A DNA stretch of 64,000 nt from Candidatus Melainabacteria bacterium. Lineage in GTDB: Bacteria > Cyanobacteriota > Vampirovibrionia > 2-02-FULL-35-15. Numbering within the stretch: the first letter of the stretch is position 1; each line of letters opens with the position of its first letter. Below are positions 1 to 9,005 of the stretch, piece after piece. The position numbers and the translations under genes are program-made. The notes below the pieces were generated by a model that was given only the letters and a program-made list of their open reading frames with translations, was not told the origin of the DNA and made no database searches. The stretch covers positions 562,422 to 626,421 of the forward strand of contig JAHFBF010000001.1 in NCBI GenBank assembly GCA_023250195.1, read 5' to 3'.

Positions 1-15
1 CTAGCCAAGACATAA

Positions 16-498
16 ATGCCACCAATACAAAGAATACTTACTATTCAACCGGCATTTTTACCACCTTCTGGGAGAATTAGTTACTTCAGTGCTTTACCAA
101 TCAGACCCAGAGATAAGGAAAACATATTAATAATTACATTAAATCCAAATAAGATAACACCTACACAACAACTACATTTAAAATTTAAAACTAGATTAGA
201 GCTTGAACTTAATCATATTTCCTCATTATTAGATACTAAAGATGGCATTGATCTTGTTGCAATTGACTTAAATAATATAGCTTTTATAAGTTCAGAAACT
301 TTAGGAATGTTTATTGCATTTAAACAAAAAGTGTCTGATAAATTAAATAAAAATCTTATTTTTTATGGGACAAATGATCTTGCATATGGAGTATTTGAAC
401 GAAGTAGACTTGCTGATAATGGATATAATGTCTATAAATCAAAAACATTAGAAGAAGCTTTGGGTACCAGTATCCCATTAACTCCTGAATCTGATTAG
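16..498 (+). CDS. STAS-like domain protein
   Basis: A small soluble protein of 160 residues that resembles a STAS (anti-sigma factor antagonist) domain. From residue 35 on it alternates strands and helices. The segment DLNNIAFISSETLGMF (84-99) looks like the STAS strand and loop where SpoIIAA-type proteins carry the phosphorylated Ser; the SS pair at 92-93 would be the candidate. Residues 1-34 are proline-rich and look like a non-conserved leader, so the true start may lie further in. An in-frame stop sits directly before the ATG and there is no clear ribosome binding site. No partner kinase or anti-sigma factor is adjacent. The family assignment rests on pattern only. Confidence 0.5.
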   Translation: MPPIQRILTIQPAFLPPSGRISYFSALPIRPRDKENILIITLNPNKITPTQQLHLKFKTRLELELNHISSLLDTKDGIDLVAIDLNNIAFISSETLGMFIAFKQKVSDKLNKNLIFYGTNDLAYGVFERSRLADNGYNVYKSKTLEEALGTSIPLTPESD

Positions 499-622
499 GC
501 TAGACTTAGTCTTTAACCTTCATACATATAGACTTTAGAAGCTTTATTCTATAAAATTGTTTCTAATTATTTAAAAAGAATTTCATCACATATAAAATTC
601 TTGCACATAAGCAAAGAGGATT

Positions 623-2206
623 ATGTCAGGCAATACCGTTGAAGTAATAGTTGGCAACCATGCCTATCAGCCCCGCGGCAGGTTCAAAGGTGTTGTTCAA
701 CGTCAATCTTTTCATGAAGCTATAACTGGCATTAAACCCTCTAATGAATTAGTAATTGATCCTTACAATGGAAAGACAGAAGACTGGACTGGAATTGCTA
801 CAGACCAGTGTTACGATCCCTGTGCAAAGCATAAAATACTTGAGCTGGCAAGTGGAGATTTCGCACCGGGTACTCTGTCGTATTTGCAGGAAAGAAGACC
901 AGATCTTTATGATCTAATTAAAAATAGTTATTTGATAAGCAAAAGAAATTTTGGAGGAGATTCATCACATCTAATGCAGGGTGGCTATAATCACTTAATA
1001 TTCCCTTTTGAAACTCCTGAAGTTAAAGACATTCAGGTCTCAATGGGGAAAGAGGCATTTAAAGCACATCTTGGGGAATATCCAAAAGGCGCCTGGGCTC
1101 CTGAAGCAGGAATTGATTTACAAACATTGGAAGCTTTTGCAAATAATGGAATAGAGTTTACTGTACTTGCACCATGGCAGGCACACAGCATAAAAAAAAT
1201 TGGAAGTGAAACTTGGGAATATGCTGGTGGAGCAATTGATCCAGGAAGAGTATATAAATGCCATTTGCCCAATGGAAAAGAAATTGCCATTTTCTTTTTT
1301 GATAACCCTCTTACAGAAAAAGTTGCACACAACAAATATGGGATATATTCATCTCCGGATAATTTTATAGATCACATAACAAAAACAAGGCAAAATGGAC
1401 TTACTGTTACTTACAACGATCTTGAGACATGGGGACATCATTGGGGTCTTCACAAAGGAGTAGATTCCATAAAAACTGTTTCTGAAGCCCTTTTGACTTT
1501 GTATAAAGGGGGAGAAATAAATGGAACTAATTACAAGCTAACTACATTTAGCAAATATTTAAGAGAACATCCACCAGAATATGAAGTAACAATTAGACCG
1601 TGGACATCGTGGAGTTGTCATAGAGATGGCAATGATCATGGTCTTGGAAGATGGGGAGATCAAATAAGAACTGATTGTACTTGCGGTGATGTCTGGGATT
1701 CTCACTGGAGAGCTGCTTTACGAAGAGCTCATGAGTATTTAAATCGTGAAATAGAAAATATATTCTTCAGAGAACTCGGTCCTAAATATTTTATAGATCC
1801 AAAACAAGCACTTAAAGACTATATACTTACCATAGATAGCAATGATAGTTTAGCTGAACTTCTAAAAAAACATGCTAAGCAGGGGATTTCAAAAAGCAGC
1901 TATAAAACCATGTACAATCTTTTAGAATTACAAAAATTTTCTATGCTCATGAATACAAGCTGTGGCTGGTTTCATAGTAATTTAAAAAGGATTGAGCCAG
2001 TTATGAACATGGTTGCTGCAAATAGTGCACTTGAAATATTAAGAGAAGTCCTGTCTGATGGTAGAGGACATGGAATTGAAAAACACTTTATGGAACTTTT
2101 ATCCCAGGTTAACGTTAATTTCACAACAGCAAACAGTATTTTTAAGGAAGCAATTGCTGTAAATCCTCACTATAGTGAAAAACCACAGGTTACTTCTGCT
2201 GCCTAA
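623..2206 (+). CDS. GH57-type / DUF3536 glycoside hydrolase-like protein
   Basis: A cytoplasmic carbohydrate-active protein of 527 residues related to family GH57 (alpha-amylase/branching enzyme type) with a DUF3536-like C-terminal part. The N-terminus has GNHAYQP (11-17), matching the GH57 first strand HGHFYQP. YNHLIFPF (122-129) matches the second conserved block. WAPE (158-161) holds the catalytic nucleophile Glu161. Proteins of this kind are usually longer (about 800 residues, from memory), so this is a compact version. There is no signal peptide. A Shine-Dalgarno-like AGAGGA precedes the ATG. It is followed by a GH15-type gene on the same strand, suggesting a shared role in glycogen or other alpha-glucan metabolism. 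The exact substrate is not deducible. Confidence 0.8.
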   Translation: MSGNTVEVIVGNHAYQPRGRFKGVVQRQSFHEAITGIKPSNELVIDPYNGKTEDWTGIATDQCYDPCAKHKILELASGDFAPGTLSYLQERRPDLYDLIKNSYLISKRNFGGDSSHLMQGGYNHLIFPFETPEVKDIQVSMGKEAFKAHLGEYPKGAWAPEAGIDLQTLEAFANNGIEFTVLAPWQAHSIKKIGSETWEYAGGAIDPGRVYKCHLPNGKEIAIFFFDNPLTEKVAHNKYGIYSSPDNFIDHITKTRQNGLTVTYNDLETWGHHWGLHKGVDSIKTVSEALLTLYKGGEINGTNYKLTTFSKYLREHPPEYEVTIRPWTSWSCHRDGNDHGLGRWGDQIRTDCTCGDVWDSHWRAALRRAHEYLNREIENIFFRELGPKYFIDPKQALKDYILTIDSNDSLAELLKKHAKQGISKSSYKTMYNLLELQKFSMLMNTSCGWFHSNLKRIEPVMNMVAANSALEILREVLSDGRGHGIEKHFMELLSQVNVNFTTANSIFKEAIAVNPHYSEKPQVTSAA

Positions 2207-2351
2207 GAGACACCTTAAATAAATTTAATCTTCATAGTTATATACATTTAATTAGATTTCCTATAAAATCTTTCTTAATTTCTTTTAAAGATCAAACTAA
2301 AAAAGTGATTGATCTCTAAATTGTTAGCTAAAGCCAAAAACAAAGGAGTTT

Positions 2352-3926
2352 ATGGTAAGTAGAGTTACTTTAGATCTTGCACCAAGGGTTAGAGCAAATT
2401 TAAGGACTAGGACAGACCCAAGTGAAGTAGCTTCATATACACATAGGTTAAGAGGCTTGCTTGATGATGAGCCCATTAGAGCACATACAGGGACTCTAGA
2501 CAGATATCAAAGATTAACAGGCTCAGCTTTATCAGCAACCCCGGGTGATATTTTAGATTCATTAGACAGAACAGATTTAAACCTTAAATATTATGAAAAC
2601 GGAAAAGTTACTATTCCTGCTGCTGTAAACCCTGCCAGCAAATATAACAATAAGATGTGGACAAGAGATACCGCTCTTATTGCTCTTATGCTAGATGAAC
2701 TTGGGCATACTGATCTAGCAGTTGAAATAGCAGAATCTTTAGCAATGACGTATGCAAGAGAAGAAGAAAGAGAGCGTTTAATTAATTTTGTTTTAAATGA
2801 CCCTGACCCTGCATATAAGTTTCAAACTGACGTAGAAAGTATACCGCATATCATGTTTTCTATTCCACCAGGAGAAATACATGGATATAACAAATGGGGA
2901 CACAATCAACTGGATGCATTTGGAATGCTAACTTTACTTTTCTTTAAATTTGCAAGAGAGGGGAAGCTAGACTTAAGAAAGTTAGAAGAAAAACTTATAG
3001 AAATTAATCCAAAGAATGCAATTGAATCACCGTTTCCATTATTTGAGCAGTTGAAAAACCGTATTGGATACTGGAGAGTTCGTGATGTTGGTCCTTGGGA
3101 AGATGAACCCGGAGGTCCGGAAGAAGGAAGATTATCAAGCGTTTCATTATGCTTGGCAGGTTCTAACGAGGCTTTTGATTGTCTTGATCAAATGCACATA
3201 CCTAACTTAGATTTATTTAAACAGCGCCTTGCACAAAACAGAGAATATGGAGAACATACTTTACATCAAAGACTTCCTGAAAATGGAAGTTATGTCAGAG
3301 AAACTGATAGGCATGAGTCAGACGCAGCTTTAATCTTTGTTTTACTATTTGGACCAAAACTAAATAAAGAACAAAAAGATATCATATTAAAAAAAATATA
3401 TGAGCAAAGGATGACTGATTTTGGTATTACCAGAAGACACAGAGACAACTATATGGGCTCAAATTTCATACACAATCCCTATGGTCAAGGGAAATTTTCT
3501 GATGTTGATAGCTATGATCATAAATTAGCAGAATGGGTACCGTTCGATGCCTGGCTAGCTGTTTATCACTCCAAAGAATATTGCGCAAATCCTACAATAA
3601 ATGAAGAGAATTTATCTCTAGCTATCATGCATTATGAAAGGTTCATGAAAATGGTTCCTGTTAAGGATTTTAATTATATGAACAGATTTAAAGAAGCAAA
3701 TCATGATAATGGTCAAAGAGAAGTTTTTATTCCTAAAGGTACAATCGGGGAAGCTTATTTTTGGGATGGCGGGGAAAGAAAGCTTAATGAAAATTCCCCA
3801 CTTCAAATGGGTGTAGTTGCTGCTGCATGGATGGATCAGGAGTTAGGTAAAGCCCTCCAGATAAAGATTGAGCAAGATAAAAGCCCTGTTATTATTAAAG
3901 GCCGAAAATTTCAAATTGCCTACTAA
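2352..3926 (+). CDS. GH15-family / phosphorylase-kinase-like (alpha/alpha)6 barrel protein
   Basis: A 524-residue protein with the six-hairpin glycosidase fold of the glucoamylase (GH15) and phosphorylase kinase alpha/beta group. MWTRDTALIALML (102-114) is the family's W-x-R-D block. WEDEPG near residue 250 matches the W-E-D/E block around the general acid. Further conserved aromatic segments include NPYGQGKF and AEWVPFDAW. A good ribosome binding site (AAAGGAG) precedes the ATG. It lies 145 bp after the GH57-type gene on the same strand and converges on the next gene with 2 bp between the stops. It probably acts on alpha-glucan, but a regulatory non-catalytic role as in phosphorylase kinase cannot be excluded. 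Confidence 0.75.
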   Translation: MVSRVTLDLAPRVRANLRTRTDPSEVASYTHRLRGLLDDEPIRAHTGTLDRYQRLTGSALSATPGDILDSLDRTDLNLKYYENGKVTIPAAVNPASKYNNKMWTRDTALIALMLDELGHTDLAVEIAESLAMTYAREEERERLINFVLNDPDPAYKFQTDVESIPHIMFSIPPGEIHGYNKWGHNQLDAFGMLTLLFFKFAREGKLDLRKLEEKLIEINPKNAIESPFPLFEQLKNRIGYWRVRDVGPWEDEPGGPEEGRLSSVSLCLAGSNEAFDCLDQMHIPNLDLFKQRLAQNREYGEHTLHQRLPENGSYVRETDRHESDAALIFVLLFGPKLNKEQKDIILKKIYEQRMTDFGITRRHRDNYMGSNFIHNPYGQGKFSDVDSYDHKLAEWVPFDAWLAVYHSKEYCANPTINEENLSLAIMHYERFMKMVPVKDFNYMNRFKEANHDNGQREVFIPKGTIGEAYFWDGGERKLNENSPLQMGVVAAAWMDQELGKALQIKIEQDKSPVIIKGRKFQIAY

Positions 3927-3928
3927 GA

Positions 3929-5017
3929 TCATCTATTAGTTACTATCTCATCTTTTTTAGGATCTAATTCATAAAGTTTTTTAATAGTATTTTTATCACG
4001 TTCGGAAAGCTTTAATTCTTTTACTTCCCCTTCAAACATCAGATCGTCAGGATTTGGACTGAATCCCCAGAGCCCTAGCACATGTCCTACTTCACGAGCA
4101 CTGATAATTCTTAGTCTTTTAATTTGTTCATCCTTAGCTAATTTACTCAACGGTTCAAGAGGTATTGCAATCTGAGACTGAAAATAAATATACGGACTAA
4201 TCATAATTACACCAAGTACACGAAAGTTTTTTTTATCGCGAATAACAGGAAAACTCTGTGCATCAATTTGTGCAGCAATTGGATTTGTAGGATCTCCTTT
4301 TACTTTAAATCGTGACGGGAAAATCACTGTTATCTGAGCCTGATCAATAATTTCTTTTTCAGCAGCTTTTTTACCTGAAAGCTTTTGTAAAACCGAATTA
4401 CCCAGAACTTCAAATTGTAAGTCGGGAAGAGCTTCCTGCCAGAGCATTGCACCTTCTAAAAATACACTTTGAAACTCAATTCTATAATTTGGAATGCCAT
4501 TAGCTGGATAAAAGTAAATTTTTACCGGTGAACTCAAGTCCCACCTTAAGTAATGTTCTTTGCCCTGATGTTTTGTTTTTACAAGTGATAAATAATTATC
4601 TCCTTTTATAGATTCTTCTCCATGTCTTAAAAGATAAGTAAGGTATTTCACTGCTTCAAGAACTGTTTGTCTGTCAGGAGCCTGCTTTGGCGCAAATTTT
4701 AAATATTTATTGTAGGCATCAAGAGATTTTTGATATTCTTTTTTACTGTCATATGCCTGTCCAAGACCCAGATATACCACCCATAAATTCGGATCTATAC
4801 TAATTGCTTCTTCCCAAAGCTTAATCGCCTCATCTGTGTTTTTTGATTCCCAGCTTGTAACAGCTTTATTAAACTTCAATATTGATTCTTTTTTATAATA
4901 TTTTTCTGATACCTCAAGCGGTAACTCAACAGCACCATTTACAGGCTTAATGTTTAAAGCAAAGGTTAACACCAGAAATATTAAAATTAAAAGCTTAAAG
5001 TCTATGCATTTACGCAT
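3929..5017 (-). CDS. Exported TPR protein with degenerate matrixin-like protease motif
   Basis: I place the start at the ATG ending at 5017, giving MRKCIDF followed by a hydrophobic export segment (LLILIFLVLTFAL); the frame stays open to 5173, but that part overlaps a structured repeat. After the signal come two TPR-like repeats (about 45-110: NKAVTSWE..., WVVYLGLGQAYDSK...). The C-terminal half resembles cyanobacterial-type matrixin metalloproteases: SAREVGHVLGLWGFS sits where HExGHxxGLWGHS is expected. The first and third zinc-binding His are replaced by Arg and Phe, so catalysis is unlikely. It is divergent from the RpaB-like gene and convergent with the GH15 gene. Likely a periplasmic or surface binding protein, or a protease that has lost activity. 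Confidence 0.65.
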   Translation of the reverse strand: MRKCIDFKLLILIFLVLTFALNIKPVNGAVELPLEVSEKYYKKESILKFNKAVTSWESKNTDEAIKLWEEAISIDPNLWVVYLGLGQAYDSKKEYQKSLDAYNKYLKFAPKQAPDRQTVLEAVKYLTYLLRHGEESIKGDNYLSLVKTKHQGKEHYLRWDLSSPVKIYFYPANGIPNYRIEFQSVFLEGAMLWQEALPDLQFEVLGNSVLQKLSGKKAAEKEIIDQAQITVIFPSRFKVKGDPTNPIAAQIDAQSFPVIRDKKNFRVLGVIMISPYIYFQSQIAIPLEPLSKLAKDEQIKRLRIISAREVGHVLGLWGFSPNPDDLMFEGEVKELKLSERDKNTIKKLYELDPKKDEIVTNR

Positions 5018-5020
5018 TAA

Positions 5021-5097
5021 AGGATTTGTCCGATTCATTCGACAAATCCTGTCCTGTGAAAGGAATCTACCAAGAAAAGCGCAAACTTGTTTTGCGC
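5021..5097 (+). repeat. Two-hairpin structured repeat, copy 1
   Basis: This begins with a 30-nt near-perfect hairpin (5021-5050) whose apical part is CCGATTCATTCG. A 30-nt linker with GTGAAAGGAAT and ACC follows, then a second hairpin (5079-5097; arms GCGCAAA, loop around CTTG). Copy 3 at 29762-29837 has the same spacing, loops and linker core but different stem sequences that still pair. It lies in the divergent region between the TPR gene and the RpaB-like gene. Strand is given by the orientation of the alignment; the transcribed strand is unknown. Confidence 0.75.
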
Positions 5098-5200
5098 CTG
5101 GTATAGAAAATACCTGTTCATATTTCTTAACATGAGCTATATTAATCATTAAGCAATTTAAAGTATATCTCAAAACTATTAGGATTAAGGAGTTAATTTT

Positions 5201-5980
5201 ATGGAAGCCGTTTTAAAAGTTGAAAACGAAGCTGCCCAAACTGTAACACCCGCTGAACAATTAGAAAAAGAACCAAGAACAAAAGTATTAATTGCTGATG
5301 ATGAAACTGCAATTAGAAGAATTCTTGAAACAAGATTGAAACTTTCCGGATATCAGGTAGATATTGCTGTTGATGGAGAACAGGCAATTGAAAAATTTAA
5401 TACTTATCACCCTGACATTGTAATTTTAGACATAATGCTTCCAAAAATTGATGGTTTTGCAGTGTGTAAAGAAGTCAGATCTTATTCAGAAGTCCCTATA
5501 ATTATTCTCTCAGCAATTACAGATGTAGCTGATCGGATTAAAGGTCTGGAAATGGGTGCTGATGATTATGTAACCAAGCCATTTAGTCCAAATGAACTTG
5601 AAGCCAGAATTAAAGTTATTTTAAGACGAGTAACAGACAGGCCAATGGAACAGACAATTGGCCATTCAAATAATGTAATCGTAATTGGAAACTTAAAAAT
5701 AGATACAAGCAAAAGACAAGTTTACAAAAACAATGAAAGAATCAGATTGACTGGAATGGAATTTAATCTGCTTGAGCTGCTTGTAAGTAACTCCGGTAAA
5801 CCCTTTTCAAGAGGAGATATCCTGCAGCAGGTATGGTCATATCCCGCAGATCACAGAATTGATACAAGAGTTGTAGACGTACACATAAGCAGACTGCGAT
5901 CAAAGCTTGAAGAAGATCCTGCAAATCCAGAACTAATTCTTACCTCACGTGGAACCGGATACATGTTTCAAAAGATATAG
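5201..5980 (+). CDS. rpaB: RpaB-like OmpR/PhoB-family response regulator
   Basis: A 259-residue two-component regulator. The receiver domain has the acidic pair D33-D34, the phospho-acceptor D77 in ILDIMLPK, S104 and K126 (TKPFSP). A winged-helix DNA-binding domain follows from about residue 155. The segment KRQVYKNNERIRLTGMEF and the C-terminus (DTRVVDVHISRLR, LILTSRGTGYMFQKI) closely match my memory of cyanobacterial RpaB, the essential regulator of light-stress genes. The first 25 residues are an extra, non-conserved leader. AAGGAG precedes the ATG. No histidine kinase is adjacent; cyanobacterial RpaB is also encoded apart from its kinase. Its role in a non-phototroph would have to be general stress control. 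Confidence 0.88.
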   Translation: MEAVLKVENEAAQTVTPAEQLEKEPRTKVLIADDETAIRRILETRLKLSGYQVDIAVDGEQAIEKFNTYHPDIVILDIMLPKIDGFAVCKEVRSYSEVPIIILSAITDVADRIKGLEMGADDYVTKPFSPNELEARIKVILRRVTDRPMEQTIGHSNNVIVIGNLKIDTSKRQVYKNNERIRLTGMEFNLLELLVSNSGKPFSRGDILQQVWSYPADHRIDTRVVDVHISRLRSKLEEDPANPELILTSRGTGYMFQKI

Positions 5981-6008
5981 TTTTTATTACCAGCAGAAAG
6001 GAGTATCT

Positions 6009-6338
6009 ATGTTAAGTTACACAAAAACACTTACCGTTATTTTACTTTTAGCAGGTTTGACTAATCCTTTTTATGTGTCTGCAAACTCAGAGCCCGTAAC
6101 GTCTGATGAAGTTGCTGCACAATTATCAAACTTTGCTCAGGGAGATAAAAAAGAGTTAAGTAAACTCGTCAGAGAAAACAAGAGACTTCTTAAAAATATT
6201 AAAGGGGTTAATAAAAAAACCAGGCTTGAAATAATAAAATCAGTTAATGAATTAGAAGATTCATTAAACGCTGGACTGCCCAAAGATACAATTGAAAATA
6301 CAATAGATGGTCTTATACGTAAACAGCGTAGTAATTAA
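6009..6338 (+). CDS. Small exported helical protein of unknown function
   Basis: A 109-residue protein starting at the ATG at 6009, which has a clear AAAGGAG upstream; an earlier in-frame ATG at 5949 overlaps the preceding gene and lacks such a site. Residues 1-24 form a signal peptide (MLSYTKTLTVILLLAGLTNPFYVSA). The mature part is charged and predicted helical, with LSKLVRENKRLLKNI and a C-terminal helix. It starts 28 bp after the RpaB-like gene and is probably cotranscribed with it. I do not recognise the family. Confidence 0.6.
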   Translation: MLSYTKTLTVILLLAGLTNPFYVSANSEPVTSDEVAAQLSNFAQGDKKELSKLVRENKRLLKNIKGVNKKTRLEIIKSVNELEDSLNAGLPKDTIENTIDGLIRKQRSN

Positions 6339-6402
6339 GTGTGTTAAAAATCCAGTTAGTAACACAGGCACACTGCTTACCCTGAGCAAAGCACGTATGC
6401 TT

Positions 6403-6408
6403 TAATAT
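6403..6408 (+). promoter_or_regulatory. -10 box of argH, leaderless arrangement
   Basis: TAATAT lies 8 nt before the argH ATG, so transcription would start within about 2 nt of the start codon. No Shine-Dalgarno sequence is present. The same arrangement is seen at alaS, purD and marC. Confidence 0.45.
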
Positions 6409-6416
6409 AAAGTGTT

Positions 6417-7817
6417 ATGAATAAGCACAATGATAAAAAGTTCTGGTCTGGGCGTTTCAGTAAAGACAGTGCCGAGCTTCTGGATAGATTTAATTCAAGC
6501 TTAAGCTTCGATAAAAGACTTTATAAGGAAGATATTACCTGTTCAATTGCTTATGTAAGAACACTTGCTCATTCAAAAATCATTTCAGCTAAAGAATCAG
6601 AGGAAATCATAAGAGGGTTAAATAAGGTTTTTGAAGAAATTGAAACTGAAAAAGAGAAGTGGTTTGAAGAAAATAAAAATGAAGATATTCATTCGGCTAT
6701 TGAAAACAGATTAATAAATATAGTTGGGGATGTAGGCAAAAAACTGCACACCGGAAGAAGTAGAAATGATCAGATTTCCTGTGACATAAGATACTGGTTA
6801 AAAGAAGAAGTTAATAAAGTTGTTTTTCTGTTAACAAACTTAAGATCGACAATCATAAGTCTTGCAAGAGAACACTTCAAAACAATTATTCCCGGTTACA
6901 CACATCTTCAGCAAGCCCAAGCCATAACACTAGGACATTATTTTCTTTCTTATGAGCAAAAAATAAGTCGGGATATTCAAAGATTTACAGAAAATTTAAC
7001 CAGAGTTGATGTTTTAACACTTGGTTCAGGAGCACTAGCTGGTACAAGCTATCCTATCGATAGAAATTTTCTTGCAAAGATACTTAGCTTTAAAGAAATC
7101 TCTGAAAATAGCCTGGATGCCGTATCTGATCGGGATTTTATTGTAGAGTGTTTATTTAACATTGCACTTTTAAATACCCATTTAAGTCAGTGGGCAGAAG
7201 AAATGATTTTATGGAACTGTGAAGAATTTAAGTTTATATCCATATCAGATGCTTATGCTACAGGAAGCAGTATGATGCCACAAAAGAAAAACCCTGATAT
7301 TCCTGAATTAATCAGAGGGAAATCAGGAAGATTTATTGGAAACTTAACTGCAATACTCACTCTCTTAAAAGGGCTGCCACAGGCATATAATAAAGATTTA
7401 CAGGAAGATAAAGAATTAATTTTTGATTCGGTTGATAATATAAAAATAATTTTAGAAATAACAAATGAGTTTTTGCAAAATATTACTTTTAATACAGAAA
7501 AAATGTATGAAGCAGCAAACAGCGGCTTTATGAGTGCAACTGACATAGCAGATTATCTTACAAAAAAGGATGTGCCATTTAGAATAGCTCATGAAGTAGC
7601 CGGAAAAATAGTAGCTTATTGTATTGAAAGAAAAAGAACATTTAAAGATCTAAGTATGAGTGAGTGGAATACATTTCATAAATTGTTTGGTGATGATATC
7701 ATTGAAAAAATCAGGATTGAATCCTGTGTAGAATCTAAAAACATTTACGGAGGAACTGCTCCGCAGCAAGTTTTAAATGCAATAGACAGAGTCACTAAAA
7801 GACATGAACTTGAATAA
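6417..7817 (+). CDS. argH: Argininosuccinate lyase
   Basis: Cleaves argininosuccinate to arginine and fumarate, the last step of arginine synthesis, as a cytosolic tetramer. The 466-residue length is normal. The fumarase/aspartase signature GSSMMPQKKNPD lies near residue 282 and supplies the catalytic Ser loop. HTGRSRNDQ near residue 111 and TPGYTHLQ-type IPGYTHLQQAQ near 160 are other hallmark blocks. The ATG at 6417 is supported by WSGRFSKDSAELLDRFNSSLSFD directly after the start region. No other arg genes lie in the window. Confidence 0.96.
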   Translation: MNKHNDKKFWSGRFSKDSAELLDRFNSSLSFDKRLYKEDITCSIAYVRTLAHSKIISAKESEEIIRGLNKVFEEIETEKEKWFEENKNEDIHSAIENRLINIVGDVGKKLHTGRSRNDQISCDIRYWLKEEVNKVVFLLTNLRSTIISLAREHFKTIIPGYTHLQQAQAITLGHYFLSYEQKISRDIQRFTENLTRVDVLTLGSGALAGTSYPIDRNFLAKILSFKEISENSLDAVSDRDFIVECLFNIALLNTHLSQWAEEMILWNCEEFKFISISDAYATGSSMMPQKKNPDIPELIRGKSGRFIGNLTAILTLLKGLPQAYNKDLQEDKELIFDSVDNIKIILEITNEFLQNITFNTEKMYEAANSGFMSATDIADYLTKKDVPFRIAHEVAGKIVAYCIERKRTFKDLSMSEWNTFHKLFGDDIIEKIRIESCVESKNIYGGTAPQQVLNAIDRVTKRHELE

Positions 7818-7870
7818 TAGTTTAACTATTGAAATGATTGACAAGTATAAAATTATCAAGGAGGGCAGTT

Positions 7871-8965
7871 ATGAATAATCATAACCAGGCAATGATTCTT
7901 GCAGCAGGAGTGGGCTCAAGACTTAATCCTCTTACATCACAACTGCCAAAGCCTCTCTGTCCAATCCTTGGAAAACCAGTAATGGAGCACATTGTTTTCC
8001 TTTGCAGGGAACATGGATTTATCAATCTTGCTGCAAATACACATGTCATGGCTGAAAAAATAGCTGAGCATTTTAAAGATATAAATAAAAGATTAGGAGT
8101 AAATCTAAATCTTGTATATGAACCACAATTAACAGGTGTAGCAGGTGGAATAAGAAGCTGCAAAAAATATCTTACTGATGATGTAATCCTTGTAATAATG
8201 TCAGATGCACTTACTGATATTAACCTTACAGAGCTGTATGAAGCACATATAAATAGCGGCTGTGCTGTAACAGCTGCCATTAAAGAAGTAGAAGATACAA
8301 CACAATATGGTGTTGCCGTTACTGATAAAAACAACCGAATAATTTCATTTCAGGAGAAACCAAAACCTGAAGATGCAAAGAGCAATCTGGCAAACACAGG
8401 AATTTATTTTTTTAATCAGAGTGTAATTAATGAGATTCCCTCTGAAAGCGAGATGCTTAAATTTGATGTTGCTACAGATCTCTTCCAAAAATTAATGTCT
8501 AAGAACATTCCTATACAGGCAATTAAGACAAAAAGATATTGGGCAGACATAGGGACTATAAAACAGTACATGGAGAGCATTAAAGATATACTTGAGGGAA
8601 AGGTTAAAATCGAAATTGATGCTGAAAAAACTTCCTATGGTTATAGAAGCAAAGGAACAGTTATTGATTCATCTTCAAAAGTTGATGGCAGAACATATAT
8701 TGGTGAGGGTGTAAAAATTGGTTCAAATGTAATCTTAACAGGCGATGTTTACATTGAAAGAAACTGTACTATTGAATCAAATGCATATATAAACAATTCA
8801 ATTATCTGGGCAAATTCCCATATAAGCAAAAATGTAAAAATAATTAACAGCATAATCGGAAATAACTGTAAAGTAAATGAAGGAATTGAAATTATTTCAA
8901 ATTCTGTATGGGCACCTTCAACGATAATCAGGAATGACAGTAAACCAAGTGTTATATTTGCGTAG
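7871..8965 (+). CDS. Sugar-phosphate nucleotidyltransferase with left-handed beta-helix tail
   Basis: A 364-residue NDP-sugar pyrophosphorylase that makes a nucleotide sugar (GDP-mannose or a dTDP/UDP-glucose type) from sugar 1-phosphate and NTP. The nucleotide-binding signature AAGVGSRLNPLTSQLPKP begins at about residue 10. GVAGGIRSC and the Asp-containing VIMSDAL define the active site. From about residue 265 hexapeptide repeats (GEGVKIGSNVIL...) form a left-handed beta-helix. I use the ATG at 7871, which has AAGGAGGG upstream, instead of one 33 nt earlier. The stop codon overlaps the palindromic repeat at 8965-8992. The substrate cannot be assigned. Confidence 0.85.
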   Translation: MNNHNQAMILAAGVGSRLNPLTSQLPKPLCPILGKPVMEHIVFLCREHGFINLAANTHVMAEKIAEHFKDINKRLGVNLNLVYEPQLTGVAGGIRSCKKYLTDDVILVIMSDALTDINLTELYEAHINSGCAVTAAIKEVEDTTQYGVAVTDKNNRIISFQEKPKPEDAKSNLANTGIYFFNQSVINEIPSESEMLKFDVATDLFQKLMSKNIPIQAIKTKRYWADIGTIKQYMESIKDILEGKVKIEIDAEKTSYGYRSKGTVIDSSSKVDGRTYIGEGVKIGSNVILTGDVYIERNCTIESNAYINNSIIWANSHISKNVKIINSIIGNNCKVNEGIEIISNSVWAPSTIIRNDSKPSVIFA

Positions 8966-8992
8966 TAGAGGCGTAGTATGCTACGTCTCTAC
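8965..8992. repeat. 28-bp palindromic repeat (GTAGAG...CTCTAC type)
   Basis: Near-perfect palindrome between the nucleotidyltransferase and rimM: arms GTAGAGGCGTAG and CTACGTCTCTAC around TATG. The type GTAGAGACGTAGCATG... is, from memory, a very abundant repeat in cyanobacterial genomes. It begins on the last base of the upstream stop codon. Confidence 0.7.
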
Positions 8993-9005
8993 AGAGGGAT
9001 GTTAA

